The notes beneath the pieces are model-generated. The model was not told the DNA's origin. It ran no database searches and saw nothing but the letters and a program-made list of their open reading frames with translations. A DNA stretch of 64,000 nucleotides, from contig JALHMS010000001.1 of NCBI GenBank assembly GCA_022843925.1, positions 12,378 through 76,377 on the forward strand, given 5' to 3'. Positions 46,244 through 56,211 of the stretch are shown here, piece after piece. The translations under genes and the position numbers were made by a program. Positions within the stretch are counted from its first letter, which is position 1, and each line of letters begins with the position of its first letter. The stretch is from Burkholderiales bacterium. GTDB lineage: Bacteria; Pseudomonadota; Gammaproteobacteria; Burkholderiales; Ga0077523.

Positions 46244-47556
46244 GGCCCGGTACCGACCAGCGCCTCCACATCGGCCACCGACTTCGGCGTGGCGATCGTG
46301 AGGACTTCGCATCCGTCGGCCGTGACCACCACGTCGTCCTCGATGCGCACGCCGATGTTCCAGAACGCTTCAGGTACGTCGTCACCCGGGCGGATGTAGC
46401 AGCCGGGTTCCACGGTGAGCGTCATCCCCGGTTGCAGCACGCGCCAAGCGCCGTCCTGTTTGTAGTCGCCGGCGTCGTGCACGTCGAGACCGAGCCAGTG
46501 CCCGGTGCGGTGCATGTAGAAGCGCCGGTAGTCTCCCGATTCGAGCACGGCGTCGCGCGTGCCGGTGCAGAGCCCGAAGTCGATGAAGCCCTGCACGAGC
46601 ACGCCGAGCGCCGCCTCGTGCGGTTGTTCCCAGTGATTGCCGGCGCGTACGGCCGCGATGGCCGCGGCCTGAGCGGCGAGCACGAGTTCGTAGATGTCCC
46701 GTTGCGCGCCGGAGAACTTGCCACTCACCGGAAACGTCCGCGTGATGTCCGAGGCGTAGCCTTCGAGCTCGCAGCCGGCGTCGATCAGCAGGAGATCGCC
46801 TGCCTGCATGAGGCGGTCGTTCTCGACGTAATGGAGCACGCAGGCGTTGGGGCCCGAGGCGACGATGGACGGATACGCCGGGCTGCGGGACCCATGGCGG
46901 TAGAACTCGTGCAGCAGTTCGGCTTCGATCTCGTACTCGTGGCGCCCGGGCTTCGTCGCGCGCATGGCGCGCTTGTGGGCTTCCGACGAGATCGCCGCGG
47001 CGCGGCGCATGGTGTCGAGTTCGTGCGCGTCCTTCACGACGCGCATGTCGTCGAGGATGCGGCGGATGTCGCGGATCTCGCCGGGGGCCACGATGCCGGT
47101 GCGCACCTGTGCGCGCACGGCGTTCAGCCAGCCGATGACCCGGCTGTCCCACGCGGCGTCGCCGCCGATGTCCGCGTACAGCGCCGGTTGGTCGGCGAGC
47201 AGCTTCGGCATCATCTCGTCGAGCGCGGCGAGCGGGTAGGCCTCGTCGAACACGAACCGTTCGCGCGCGCCCTCTGGGCCGTGGCGGAAGCCGTCCCAGA
47301 TCTCGCGCTCCATGTCCTTCTCGCGGCAGAAGAGCAGGCTCTTCGGCGCCTCGCCCGCCACGATCACCACCACGGACCCGGGCTCGCCGAAGCCGGTGAG
47401 GTAGTGGAAGTAGCTGTCGAACCGGAAGGGATGATGGGTGTCGCGATTGCGGGTGCGTTCCGGCGCGGTCGCCACGACGGCGACGCCGCGGCCCATGCTT
47501 GCGGCGAGGCGGAGACGTCGCTCGGGATGCGGGGTGATCGAGGCGCGTGCATTCAT
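46240..47556 (-). CDS. pepP: PepP, Xaa-Pro aminopeptidase
   Basis: This 438-residue pita-bread-fold metallopeptidase cleaves N-terminal residues before proline. Metal-ligand regions are complete: LLIDAGCELEGYASDITRTF (two Asp), HRTGHWLGLDVHD (His), TVEPGCYIRPG (Glu) and NIGVRIEDDVVVT (Glu). The N-terminal creatinase-like domain is at 1-170. The ATG at 47556 follows murU by 4 bp, and the end overlaps ubiH. Confidence 0.95.
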   Translation of the reverse strand: MNARASITPHPERRLRLAASMGRGVAVVATAPERTRNRDTHHPFRFDSYFHYLTGFGEPGSVVVIVAGEAPKSLLFCREKDMEREIWDGFRHGPEGARERFVFDEAYPLAALDEMMPKLLADQPALYADIGGDAAWDSRVIGWLNAVRAQVRTGIVAPGEIRDIRRILDDMRVVKDAHELDTMRRAAAISSEAHKRAMRATKPGRHEYEIEAELLHEFYRHGSRSPAYPSIVASGPNACVLHYVENDRLMQAGDLLLIDAGCELEGYASDITRTFPVSGKFSGAQRDIYELVLAAQAAAIAAVRAGNHWEQPHEAALGVLVQGFIDFGLCTGTRDAVLESGDYRRFYMHRTGHWLGLDVHDAGDYKQDGAWRVLQPGMTLTVEPGCYIRPGDDVPEAFWNIGVRIEDDVVVTADGCEVLTIATPKSVADVEALVGTGP

Positions 47557-47560
47557 GGGG

Positions 47561-48271
47561 TCAGGGTTCCGTGTGACGAGGTTGCGTTCGGCCTGCAAGG
47601 TAGGCATCCAGTTCCGCGAGTCGCGCCGGCGTACCGACGTCCAGCCAGTAGCCATGATGATGCTCGGCGCGCACCGCATCGCGCGCCATGGCACCGACCA
47701 GCAACGGGGCGAGCCGGGCCTTCGTACCGGGTGCGACGCCGTCGAAGAGCGCGGGCCGATAGGCGCCCAGGCCGCTGAACGTGAACCGGGCGGCACCGTC
47801 GGGCCGGGCAAGACCGCCCGCGAGCGCGAAGTCTCCGCCGGGATGATGCGTGGGGTTGTCGACGAGGACCAGGTGCGCGTCGCACGCGTCGGCCGCAGCA
47901 AGGTGCCGGGCTGCTGCCACCAGGCGGCCGTAGGGGAAGTCCGTGAAGACGTCCCCGTTCACGACGATGAAGGGTGCCTCGCCGAGGAGCGGCATCGCCG
48001 TCGCAATGCCGCCGGCGGTTTCGAGTGCCTCGGGCTCCGGCGAATAGTGGATCGCGAGGCCGAATTCGCGGCCGTCGGACAGCGCTGCCTCGATCATCCC
48101 GCCGAGATGCGCATGGTTGATCACGACGTCCGTGACCCCGGCTTGCGCCAGCTTGTCGAGATGCCATGCGATCAAGGGTCGGCCACCGGCCTTCAGCAAC
48201 GGCTTTGGCGTCGTGTCGGTCAGCGGCCGCATGCGCTCGCCGCGTCCGGCCGCCAGGATCATCGCTCGCAA
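47561..48271 (-). CDS. murU: MurU, N-acetylmuramate alpha-1-phosphate uridylyltransferase
   Basis: This 236-residue nucleotidyltransferase begins [19 protein letters not shown], with the signature GxGxRxxPLT and the Lys of [14 protein letters not shown]. With AmgK just upstream it forms the recycling route from MurNAc to UDP-MurNAc. That route bypasses de novo synthesis and confers intrinsic fosfomycin tolerance in known bacteria. The TTG at 48271 gives the family N-terminus. ATG 48262 is a shorter option. On sequence alone it could be called a mannose-1-phosphate guanylyltransferase, but context decides. Confidence 0.88.
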   Translation of the reverse strand: MRAMILAAGRGERMRPLTDTTPKPLLKAGGRPLIAWHLDKLAQAGVTDVVINHAHLGGMIEAALSDGREFGLAIHYSPEPEALETAGGIATAMPLLGEAPFIVVNGDVFTDFPYGRLVAAARHLAAADACDAHLVLVDNPTHHPGGDFALAGGLARPDGAARFTFSGLGAYRPALFDGVAPGTKARLAPLLVGAMARDAVRAEHHHGYWLDVGTPARLAELDAYLAGRTQPRHTEP

Positions 48272-48299
48272 GTTGGAGGCTCCGGGGGGAGGATCGCGT

Positions 48300-49322
48300 C
48301 TAGAACGTATACCCGACCCGAGGCGTCGCGCCTTCGGCACGGTCGAGCAGCGGAATGAGCGGTTTCAGAGCCACATAGCGCCCGGCGACTGCCCGGACGT
48401 AGGCGATGAAGCGTGGGGTGTCCTCGAGGTAGCCGGCCTTTCCGTCGCGGTAGTGCAGCCGCGCGAAGATGCCCAGCACCTTGAGGTGACGCTGCAGGCC
48501 CATCCATTCGACGTCGCGGTAGAAGTTGCCGAAGTCGGCCTCCACGGGGAGGCCCGCCTGGCGGGCCCGTTCCCAGTACCGGACGATCCAGTCGAGGGCG
48601 TCGGCCTCGGGCCAGCTGACGAAGGCGTCGCGCACGAGGGAAGCGACGTCATAGGTGATGGGGCCGTACACCGCATCCTGGAAATCGAGAATGCCCGGGT
48701 TCGGCGTGCTCAGCATGAGGTTGCGCGGCATGTAGTCGCGGTGCACGAAGACGCGCGGCTGGGCCAGCACATTCGCGAGCAGGTGACGGAACACCGTCTC
48801 GAGGGTCGCGGCTTCGGATTCCGTGAGGGCGATGCCCAGGTGCCGGCCGAGGTACCACTCGGGGAAGAGTCCGAGTTCCTTCCGGAGCAGCGCTTCGTCG
48901 TACGGAGGCAGCACGCCCTCACGACCCGCCCGTTGCCACGTGATGAGCGCATCGAACGCGTCGGCGAAGAGCTCGGGCGCTCGAGACGTGTCGCGCTGCA
49001 GCTCGGCGAGGAACGTCGTGCGCCCGAGGTCCGTCAGGAGCAGGAAGCCGCGATCGAGATCCTGCGCGATCACCCGGGGCGCGTTGAGCCCGGCGTCGTG
49101 GAGCAGGGCCGCCACCTTCACGAAGGGACGGCAGTCCTCGTGCTCCGGTGGCGCGTCCATGATGATCCAGGTCTGCGTGCCTTCGACGGCGCGGAAGTAC
49201 CGCCGGAAGCTCGCGTCCGCGGAGGCAGGTTCCACGAGCAGGTCGCGCGCGGGCAGCACGCTGGCGAGCCAGCGATGCATTTCGGTCAGTCGATCCAAGG
49301 GGAGGTCACCACGTATGGCCAT
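48300..49322 (-). CDS. amgK: AmgK, N-acetylmuramate/N-acetylglucosamine anomeric kinase
   Basis: This 340-residue aminoglycoside-phosphotransferase-like sugar kinase has the catalytic loop [13 protein letters not shown] and the metal-binding [12 protein letters not shown]. It phosphorylates the anomeric hydroxyl of recycled MurNAc for MurU, 28 bp downstream. The ATG at 49322 begins MAIRGDLPL. An in-frame ATG at 49343 would leave only 17 bp to the divergent lptD start. The 38-bp amgK-lptD gap must hold, or be overlapped by, both promoters. Confidence 0.9.
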   Translation of the reverse strand: MAIRGDLPLDRLTEMHRWLASVLPARDLLVEPASADASFRRYFRAVEGTQTWIIMDAPPEHEDCRPFVKVAALLHDAGLNAPRVIAQDLDRGFLLLTDLGRTTFLAELQRDTSRAPELFADAFDALITWQRAGREGVLPPYDEALLRKELGLFPEWYLGRHLGIALTESEAATLETVFRHLLANVLAQPRVFVHRDYMPRNLMLSTPNPGILDFQDAVYGPITYDVASLVRDAFVSWPEADALDWIVRYWERARQAGLPVEADFGNFYRDVEWMGLQRHLKVLGIFARLHYRDGKAGYLEDTPRFIAYVRAVAGRYVALKPLIPLLDRAEGATPRVGYTF

Positions 49323-49360
49323 ATACTCGCGGCATTCTAGCAACGACCTGTCTGACTCCC

Positions 49361-51595
49361 TTGTCGATCACCGGCTTTCCCCGCTGGCTGCTCGTGGCGG
49401 CCTTCGTTGCGCCCGCGGGTGCAGCCGCCCAGACCCAGGGACTCGGGTTGCGCCTCGACACCTCGCTCTCTCCGCCGGAAGGCGACGACAAGGCGCAAGC
49501 GGGCGCGCTGTACCTCGAAGCGGACAGCGTGTCGGGGACTCAGGGCCAGTCCCTGGAGGCGCACGGCGACGTCCGATTGCGGACCCGCGGGCGGACGCTG
49601 TTCGCCGACGACCTCTTCTATTCGTCCGCCGAGGACAAGGTCACCGCCACCGGCCACATGCGTCTCGACCGGCGCGGTGATGTGCTCGAGGGGTCCAAGA
49701 TCGAGATGCGACTCGAGGACGAGACCGGATACGTCGAGAACCCCGAGTACTACTTCCGGCTGCTGAACGCGCGCGGCAAGGCCTCCAGACTTTTTCTCGA
49801 CAGCAAGACGAAGGTGCGCGCGAAGGACGGCACCTACAGCACGTGCGCGGTGCCCGAGGACGGTTGGTTCCTGCGGGTGCGCGATCTGCAGCTCGACCGC
49901 GACAAGGACGAGGGCGTGGCGCGCCACGCCACGGTCTACTTCAAGAACCTGCCGGTGCTGTACACGCCGTACATCGATTTCCCGCTTTCGAATGCCAGGA
50001 AGTCGGGGCTGCTGGCGCCGACCTACGGCACGACGGGGCGCAGCGGCTTCGAGGTCATACTTCCCTTCTATCTGAACCTCGCGCCGAACTACGATGCGAC
50101 GGTCTCGCCCCGGTTCCTCGCCAAGCGGGGCGCGATGGTCAACAGCGAGGTCCGCTACCTCGACAAGCGCTTCAACGGCCTGGTGACGGCGGAGTACCTG
50201 CCGTCGGACGAGGCGCGGCAAGGGGAGGCGCGGTATTCCTTCGCGATGCGTCACACCCATCGGATCACCGACAAGCTCACCGGCTACCTCAACATCCAGA
50301 AGGCCTCGGACGACTTCTACTTCGTCGACCTGTCGAGCCGGCTCGCGACCACGACGATCACGAACCTGCCGCGAGAGGGTTCGCTGACCTACAACGGGGG
50401 ATGGTGGACCGCGGTCGGCAGGACTCAGCGCTACCAGACCTTGCAGGATCCGAACCTGCCGATCGCGGTGCCGTATTCACGCGTGCCGCAGCTGAGCTTC
50501 ACGGGGAACCGGCCCGTGGGGGGTGGGTTCGATGGCAATCTCGAATCGGAATTCGTGGCGTTCTCGAACCCGACGAGCCCGAACGGCCGACGGCTGGTGT
50601 TCTATCCGAGCGTGACCTATCCGCTGCAGAAGTCGTACGTCAGCATCGTGCCGAAGCTTGGACTGCACCACACCTACTACGACATGGATCCGTACCCGGG
50701 CTACCGGTCGACCTCCCGCACGTTGCCGGTGTTCTCGGTCGACAGCACGCTCACGTTCGAACGAAACACGAGCATCCTGGGCACGCCGATCCTGCAGACC
50801 TTCGAGCCGCGGCTCTACTACGTGTACATCCCGTATCGCGACCAGAGCGCCCTGCCACTGTTCGATACCGGGCTGGCCGACTTCAACATGGCGCAGATCT
50901 TCAGCGAGAACCGGTTCACGGGCTCCGACCGGATCAACGACTCCAACCAGGTGACCGGGGCGGTCTCGAGTCGCTTCATCGACCCCTTCAACGGACGCGA
51001 ACGGCTGCGGCTCACGCTTGCCCAGCGGTTCTTCTTCCAGGAGCAGCGCGTCACGTTGCCGAGCGCGAACATCCAGACGCAGCCGCGATCGGACATCCTC
51101 GCGGCAGTGACCGGCCGGATGAGCGAATCGTGGTATGCCGACTTCGCGATGCGTTACGACATCGACGCCAACCGGGCCACGCGGACCACCGTGGCGGCGC
51201 GCTACACGCCCGAGCCCGGGCGCGTGCTGAACGTGGGATATCGCGAGAACCAGGGCAGCTTCGAGCAGACGGACATGTCTGCGCAGTGGGTGTTCAACGA
51301 CCGATGGAGCATGGTCGGACGATGGGCCTACTCGTTGCGGGATCGTCGATCGACGACGACGCTCGCGGGCGTTGAGTACAATGCGGGATGCTGGGCCGGC
51401 CGGTTCATGGTCCAGCAGTTCGCGGCGTTCACCCAGACGAGTGCCCGGGCACTTTTCTTCCAGCTCGAGTTCAACGGACTGTCCAAGTTCGGGTCCAATC
51501 CGCTGGACATCCTCAGGCAGAACATCGCGGGCTACCAGAAGATCAACGCATTGCCCCAGACCCAGTTCAACGAAGACTACTACCCGACGCAGTGA
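49361..51595 (+). CDS. lptD: LptD, LPS-assembly outer-membrane protein
   Basis: This 744-residue outer-membrane beta-barrel inserts lipopolysaccharide into the outer leaflet. The signal peptide ends around AGAAAQ (about residue 24). The LptA-like jellyroll (OstA) domain spans about 45-190, and a large barrel follows to the C-terminus. Only two Cys occur in the mature protein, one in YSTCAVPE after the jellyroll and one in NAGCWAGRF near the end. A single interdomain disulfide is therefore expected, instead of the two of E. coli. The start is TTG 49361. surA follows directly. Confidence 0.95.
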   Translation: MSITGFPRWLLVAAFVAPAGAAAQTQGLGLRLDTSLSPPEGDDKAQAGALYLEADSVSGTQGQSLEAHGDVRLRTRGRTLFADDLFYSSAEDKVTATGHMRLDRRGDVLEGSKIEMRLEDETGYVENPEYYFRLLNARGKASRLFLDSKTKVRAKDGTYSTCAVPEDGWFLRVRDLQLDRDKDEGVARHATVYFKNLPVLYTPYIDFPLSNARKSGLLAPTYGTTGRSGFEVILPFYLNLAPNYDATVSPRFLAKRGAMVNSEVRYLDKRFNGLVTAEYLPSDEARQGEARYSFAMRHTHRITDKLTGYLNIQKASDDFYFVDLSSRLATTTITNLPREGSLTYNGGWWTAVGRTQRYQTLQDPNLPIAVPYSRVPQLSFTGNRPVGGGFDGNLESEFVAFSNPTSPNGRRLVFYPSVTYPLQKSYVSIVPKLGLHHTYYDMDPYPGYRSTSRTLPVFSVDSTLTFERNTSILGTPILQTFEPRLYYVYIPYRDQSALPLFDTGLADFNMAQIFSENRFTGSDRINDSNQVTGAVSSRFIDPFNGRERLRLTLAQRFFFQEQRVTLPSANIQTQPRSDILAAVTGRMSESWYADFAMRYDIDANRATRTTVAARYTPEPGRVLNVGYRENQGSFEQTDMSAQWVFNDRWSMVGRWAYSLRDRRSTTTLAGVEYNAGCWAGRFMVQQFAAFTQTSARALFFQLEFNGLSKFGSNPLDILRQNIAGYQKINALPQTQFNEDYYPTQ

Positions 51596-51617
51596 TGCGT
51601 CAGGCGCGGTGAACCCC

Positions 51618-52931
51618 ATGATGCGACTCCCCGAATTCCTGTTTCGTGCTCTGCCGTTCCTCCTGGCGGCATCCGTGGCGCTTGCAGCAGCCGGCGACCG
51701 TCCGCGGGAGCTCGTGCCGCTGGACCGCATCGTCGCGGTCGTGAACAACGATGCCATCACCCAGCTGGAACTCGATGACCAACTGCGTCTCGCCACACGC
51801 GAGCTGACGCGACAGGGGACACCCCTGCCCGATCGCGAGCTTCTCGCCAAGCAGTTGCTCGAACGCCTGATCACGACCCGTGTCCTCGTCCAGTACGGCA
51901 AGGAGACCGGCGTGCGCATCGACGAGGCCCAGGTCGATCGTGCCGTGTCCCGCGTCGCGGAGGAGAACCGCGTGTCGTTGAGCGAGTTCCGCGGGGCGCT
52001 CGCGGAGGAGGGCATCGACTTCAACCGGTTCCGCGAGGATGTCCGCAACGAGATCATCATTGCGCGCGTCCGGGAGCGTGAGGTGGAGGGCCGGGCCATC
52101 GTCACCGATCCCGAGATCGAGGCCTATCTGCGCGCGCAGCAGGCATCGGGCCGCAACGACGAGTTCAACCTCCTGCACATCCTCGTGACCGTACCCGAAG
52201 CTGCGGCGCCCGAGCAGATCCAGTCCCGTCGCGCCCGTGCCGAGGAGGTGCTCGGCAAGCTCGCCCAGGGCGCCGACTTCAATCAGGTGTCCTCCACCTA
52301 CTCCGATGCGCCCAACGCCCTGCAAGGCGGCGAGCTCGGCTGGCGTCCCGTCGGTCGTCTGCCCGCGATCTTTGCCCAGGCCGTCGCCACCATGAAGGTC
52401 GGCGATCTGTCACCCGTGCTGCGCAGCCCCAACGGGTTCCACATCATCAAGCTGGTCCAGAAGCGCAGCAACGCCAAGCAGATCGTGGTCGAACAGACGC
52501 ATGCCCGTCACATCCTGGTGCGCATGAACGAGATCGTCTCCGAGGCGGAGGCGCGCCGTCGCCTGGTGGAGATCAAGGTGCGGCTCGACGCGGGCGCGGA
52601 CTTCGGCGAACTGGCCCGTGCCCAGTCGGAGGATGCGAGTTCCGCCAAGGGCGGCGACCTCGGGTGGGTCTCTCCGGGAGATACCGTCCCGGAATTCGAA
52701 AAGGCGATGGACGCGCTGAAGCCGGGACAGGTGAGCGACCCGGTTCAGTCGCCCTTCGGCTGGCACCTGATCCAGGTGGTGGAGCGACGCACCGAGGACC
52801 TCACCAAGGAACGCGAACGCCAGATGGCGCGTCAGGCGCTGCGCGCCCGCAAAGCCGATGAGGTGTTCACCGACTGGGTCCGCCAGCAGCGGGATCGCGC
52901 ATTCGTCGAGTTCCGGTCGGACGACCGTTGA
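51618..52931 (+). CDS. surA: SurA, periplasmic chaperone / peptidyl-prolyl isomerase
   Basis: This 437-residue outer-membrane-protein chaperone has a signal peptide (LPFLLAASVALAAA), then the SurA N-terminal domain (LDRIVAVVNNDAITQLELDD). Two parvulin domains follow, starting at LLHILVTVPEA and HARHILVRMNE. The ATG at 51618 is preferred, with CGGTGA upstream. GTG 51609 adds three residues. It lies 22 bp behind its classic client gene lptD. Confidence 0.95.
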   Translation: MMRLPEFLFRALPFLLAASVALAAAGDRPRELVPLDRIVAVVNNDAITQLELDDQLRLATRELTRQGTPLPDRELLAKQLLERLITTRVLVQYGKETGVRIDEAQVDRAVSRVAEENRVSLSEFRGALAEEGIDFNRFREDVRNEIIIARVREREVEGRAIVTDPEIEAYLRAQQASGRNDEFNLLHILVTVPEAAAPEQIQSRRARAEEVLGKLAQGADFNQVSSTYSDAPNALQGGELGWRPVGRLPAIFAQAVATMKVGDLSPVLRSPNGFHIIKLVQKRSNAKQIVVEQTHARHILVRMNEIVSEAEARRRLVEIKVRLDAGADFGELARAQSEDASSAKGGDLGWVSPGDTVPEFEKAMDALKPGQVSDPVQSPFGWHLIQVVERRTEDLTKERERQMARQALRARKADEVFTDWVRQQRDRAFVEFRSDDR

Positions 52932-53923
52932 GCACGCCGGCGCCGGTCGTCATCACGTCGGGGGAACCGGCCGGCATCGGCCCTGAACTCTGCGCTCGAC
53001 TCGCAGCGGACCACGCCCACGGCAACCTCGTGATCCTCTGCGACCGGCCTCTCTTCGAGGCGCGTGCCCGGGCGGCAGGACTGTCCATCTCGGTACGCGA
53101 CTACCGCCACGGCATCACTGGCGTCTCCCTGCTGCACTGCCCGGCACCGCTGCAACCCGTGGCGGGAGTGGTCGATGTGGGCAACGCGCCGTACGTGATC
53201 GGGATGCTCGATCGCGCCTGCGACGGTTGTGCGCGCGGAGAATTCTCGGCCATGGTCACGGCACCGGTGCACAAGGCGGTGATCATGGCGGCGGGCATCG
53301 CGTTCAGCGGCCACACCGAGTACCTCGCCGCAAGGCTCGGCGTCGCGCGGGTGGTGATGATGCTGGTGGGTGGCGGCATGCGCGTGGCGCTCGCGACCAC
53401 CCATCTGCCCCTCGTCGACGTTCCGCGCGCGATCACCCGCGATGGCCTCGATCGGACGCTCCGCATCCTTCACGCCGATCTCCGTGACCATTTCGGCATC
53501 GCGTCGCCGCGCATCGTGGTGGCCGGCCTGAATCCCCACGCGGGTGAATCCGGCCGCATGGGTCGGGAGGAGATCGAGGTGATCGAGCCGGTGCTGGAGG
53601 CCCTGCGGGCCGAGGGCATGACGCTCGTCGGGCCGCTGCCTGCGGACACGTTGTTCCAGCCCAAGGTACTCGATGGTGCGGACGCGGTGCTCGCGATGTA
53701 CCACGACCAGGGTCTGCCCGTGCTCAAGTACGCCAGTTTCGGGGGCGGCGTGAACATCACGCTCGGCCTGCCCATCCTGCGTACTTCGGTGGACCACGGC
53801 ACCGCGCTGGACATCGCCGGTGCCGGATGCGCCGACGCGGGGAGCCTGAAGGCGGCGGTGGATCTTGCGAACACCCTGGCGGTTCGTCGCGCGGCGGGTG
53901 GGCCCGCGGAACACCCGCGATGA
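52928..53923 (+). CDS. pdxA: PdxA, 4-hydroxythreonine-4-phosphate dehydrogenase
   Basis: This 331-residue NAD-dependent enzyme belongs to pyridoxal-5'-phosphate synthesis. Metal-binding histidines appear in FSGHTEYLA, LNPHAGESG and MYHDQGLPVLKY. The N-terminus is VVITSGEPAGIGPEL. The TTG at 52928 overlaps the surA stop (TTGA), and its end overlaps rsmA (ATGA). This gives the well-known surA-pdxA-rsmA order. Confidence 0.96.
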   Translation: MSTPAPVVITSGEPAGIGPELCARLAADHAHGNLVILCDRPLFEARARAAGLSISVRDYRHGITGVSLLHCPAPLQPVAGVVDVGNAPYVIGMLDRACDGCARGEFSAMVTAPVHKAVIMAAGIAFSGHTEYLAARLGVARVVMMLVGGGMRVALATTHLPLVDVPRAITRDGLDRTLRILHADLRDHFGIASPRIVVAGLNPHAGESGRMGREEIEVIEPVLEALRAEGMTLVGPLPADTLFQPKVLDGADAVLAMYHDQGLPVLKYASFGGGVNITLGLPILRTSVDHGTALDIAGAGCADAGSLKAAVDLANTLAVRRAAGGPAEHPR

Positions 53924-54720
53924 CGGCGCTTCCCGAGGGGCGGCATCTCGCGCGGAAGCGGTTCGGCCAGCACTTCCTGGTGGACGCAGGCGTGATCCGG
54001 CGGATCGTCGAGGCCGTCGCACCGCGCGAGGACGATCTGATGGCCGAGATCGGTCCGGGGCTCGGCGCCATCACCCGGCCTCTGCTGGACCGCCTGCGAC
54101 ATCTCCATGTGATCGAGATCGATCGCGATATCGCGGCGCGACTGCGGGCCGAGCACGATCCCGCGAAGGTGACCATCCACGAAGGCGATGCGCTTCGGTT
54201 CGATTTCGGGACGCTCGGCGACCGGCTGCGTCTCGTCGGGAATCTGCCCTACAACATTTCGACGCCGCTGCTGTTTCATGTGGGTGCCGACACGACACGG
54301 CTGCGCGATTGTCACTTCATGCTGCAGCGGGAAGTGGTCGAGCGGATGGTCGCGGAACCCGGTGGCGGCGAATACGGCCGGCTTTCCGTGATGCTGCAGT
54401 ACCGGTTCTCGATGGACCGCATCATCGATGTGCCGCCGGACGCTTTCCGGCCTCCGCCGAAAGTGCAATCCGCCGTGGTGAGGATGATTCCCGTGATACC
54501 GGACGTGGTCGCGGACGACCACGCGATGTTCTCCGAGCTCGTGCGCCGGGCCTTCACGCAGCGCCGCAAGACGCTGCGCAACGCGGTGTCCGGTCTGCTC
54601 GACGAGGCCGGGATCGAGGAAGCCGGGCTGGACCCGGGTGATCGTCCGGAGACCATCGGCGTTGCGGGCTTCGTACGGGCGGCCAACGTTGTCGTCCGAC
54701 GCGCCAAGGTTGCGGGTTGA
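53920..54720 (+). CDS. rsmA: RsmA (KsgA), 16S rRNA dimethyladenosine transferase
   Basis: This 266-residue SAM-dependent enzyme dimethylates two adenines near the 3' end of 16S rRNA. The N-terminus has RKRFGQHFLVD. The SAM motif is EIGPGLGAIT and the catalytic motif is NLPYN. The C-terminal domain contains RRAFTQRRKTLRNAV. The start overlaps the pdxA stop by four bases. It is last gene of the lptD operon and convergent with gloA. Confidence 0.96.
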   Translation: MTALPEGRHLARKRFGQHFLVDAGVIRRIVEAVAPREDDLMAEIGPGLGAITRPLLDRLRHLHVIEIDRDIAARLRAEHDPAKVTIHEGDALRFDFGTLGDRLRLVGNLPYNISTPLLFHVGADTTRLRDCHFMLQREVVERMVAEPGGGEYGRLSVMLQYRFSMDRIIDVPPDAFRPPPKVQSAVVRMIPVIPDVVADDHAMFSELVRRAFTQRRKTLRNAVSGLLDEAGIEEAGLDPGDRPETIGVAGFVRAANVVVRRAKVAG

Positions 54721-54786
54721 TCCCGCAGGTGGCTGATCCGATGCGCGGCTGGGCCGGGCGCGCTGCCGCACCCGGTCCGCTTTGGG

Positions 54787-55179
54787 TCAGGCGGCGCGCT
54801 TGCGCTGGATGAACTCGATCTTGTAGCCGTCCGGATCTTCGACGAATGCGATGACCGTGGTGCCGTGCTTCATCGGGCCTGCTTCACGGGTCACCTTCCC
54901 GCCGCGCTTGCGCACCTCGTCGCAGGTCGCGTAGGCATCCTCGACTTCGAGGGCGATGTGACCATAGCCGGTACCGAGTTCGTAGGCGGGGGTGTCCCAG
55001 TTGTGCGTGAGTTCGAGGACGGATTCCGTGTCCTCGTCGCCATAGCCCACGAAGCAGAGGGTGAAGCGCCCCTCCGGATAGTCGCTCTTGCGAAGCACCT
55101 TCATGCCGAGCACGTTCGTGTAGAAGTCGATCGACCGTTGCAGGTCGCCGACGCGAAGCATGGTGTGGAGGATGCGCAT
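54787..55179 (-). CDS. gloA: GloA, glyoxalase I (lactoylglutathione lyase)
   Basis: This 130-residue metalloenzyme isomerises the methylglyoxal-glutathione adduct. Expected metal ligands are H5 ([10 protein letters not shown]), a Glu in VLELTHNW, a His in YGHIALEV and a Glu in YKIEFIQ. Length matches the short, Ni/Co-type bacterial enzymes. It lies 18 bp behind the rubredoxin gene on the same strand. Confidence 0.96.
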   Translation of the reverse strand: MRILHTMLRVGDLQRSIDFYTNVLGMKVLRKSDYPEGRFTLCFVGYGDEDTESVLELTHNWDTPAYELGTGYGHIALEVEDAYATCDEVRKRGGKVTREAGPMKHGTTVIAFVEDPDGYKIEFIQRKRAA

Positions 55180-55197
55180 GCCTGAATTCTCCGCGTG

Positions 55198-55380
55198 TCA
55201 GATCTGAACCATCTCGAAGTCTTCCTTCCGTGCCCCGCATTCCGGACACACCCAGTTCATGGGGACGTCCTCCCAGCGCGTGCCGGCGGGGATGCCCTCT
55301 TCGGGAACTCCCGTCGCCTCGTCGTAGATGAAGCCGCAGATGAGGCACATGAAGGTCTGAAACTCGGGGCTCTCGGGCAT
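55198..55380 (-). CDS. Rubredoxin
   Basis: This 60-residue electron carrier has one Fe(Cys)4 centre. The two knuckles CLICG and CPECG are spaced as usual around GTRWEDVPMNW. The ATG at 55380 gives a ten-residue N-terminal extension. A start at FMCLICG is possible. It is divergent from thiE and upstream of gloA. In many beta-proteobacteria it sits next to thiamin genes, as here. Confidence 0.95.
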   Translation of the reverse strand: MPESPEFQTFMCLICGFIYDEATGVPEEGIPAGTRWEDVPMNWVCPECGARKEDFEMVQI

Positions 55381-55530
55381 GATGCGAAGGTGTTCGGATA
55401 AAATTCGATTGTAAGGTCAAACCGCTGCGGCGCCACCTCCGCGGTGATGTCAGCGATACTCTTGCGTTCCATCAATTCGTCTCTCGGTCATCACGATGCG
55501 TGCGTTCTGCCACCCCGCGACGGGCTCCCG
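55381..55530. promoter_or_regulatory. Divergent promoter region between rubredoxin and thiE
   Basis: The AT-rich patch 55391-55420 contains TACAAT on the minus strand (55408-55413) for rubredoxin. It contains TAAAAT on the plus strand (55399-55404), a candidate -10 for thiE. No good -35 is present for either. I see no TPP riboswitch in the thiE leader. Confidence 0.4.
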
Positions 55531-56211
55531 ATGAACTGGGGACGACGCGTTCACGGTCTCTACGCGATCACGCCGGACGAACTGTCGTCCGACGTGCTGA
55601 CAGCGCGGGTCGCGGAAAGCATCGAGGGCGGCGCGCGATTGGTCCAGTATCGCAGGAAGCACGTCGACGCCTCCGCGAAGAGGGTCGAAGCGAAGGCGAT
55701 CGCGGCGCTCTGTCGCACCCGGGGAGCACTCTTCATCGTGAATGACGATCCGCGGTTGGCTGCGGAGGTCGGCGCGGACGGTGTGCATCTCGGACGGGAC
55801 GACGGCACCGTTGCAGCGGCCAGGGCCATCGTGGGAGAGCAGTCGTTGGTGGGGGTCTCCTGCTACGACCGGATGGATCTTGCCGTGGCGGCAGCCCGTT
55901 CCGGCGCCGACTACGTCGCATTCGGCAGTTTCTTTCCATCGTCGGTGAAACCCGGGGCTGTGCGGCCCCCGCTGCAGTTGCTTACCGACGCGCGCAACGT
56001 GTTGCAGTGTCCGATCGTCGCGATCGGTGGGATCACTCTCGACAGCGCCGCCGCACTGGTGGCTGCAGGTGCCGACGCACTGGCGGTGATCTCGGATATC
56101 TTCCAGGCCAGTGATGTCTTCGCTCGCGCAGGTGCCTACGCACGCGTGTTCGAATCGGCAGCCGGCCAGAACCGCAGGACCCAGACAGGTGACCATGAAC
56201 TCACGCAATGA
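55531..56211 (+). CDS. thiE: ThiE, thiamine-phosphate synthase
   Basis: This 226-residue TIM-barrel enzyme joins the pyrimidine and thiazole halves of thiamin. Diagnostic stretches are [48 protein letters not shown] and [14 protein letters not shown] 55531 gives the canonical start. The last 17 bases overlap hemL. Confidence 0.93.
   Translation: MNWGRRVHGLYAITPDELSSDVLTARVAESIEGGARLVQYRRKHVDASAKRVEAKAIAALCRTRGALFIVNDDPRLAAEVGADGVHLGRDDGTVAAARAIVGEQSLVGVSCYDRMDLAVAAARSGADYVAFGSFFPSSVKPGAVRPPLQLLTDARNVLQCPIVAIGGITLDSAAALVAAGADALAVISDIFQASDVFARAGAYARVFESAAGQNRRTQTGDHELTQ

Noticed and set aside
55444-55530. Earlier in-frame start for thiE at 55444
   Set aside because: The added residues have no family counterpart and would place the start within the divergent promoter region.
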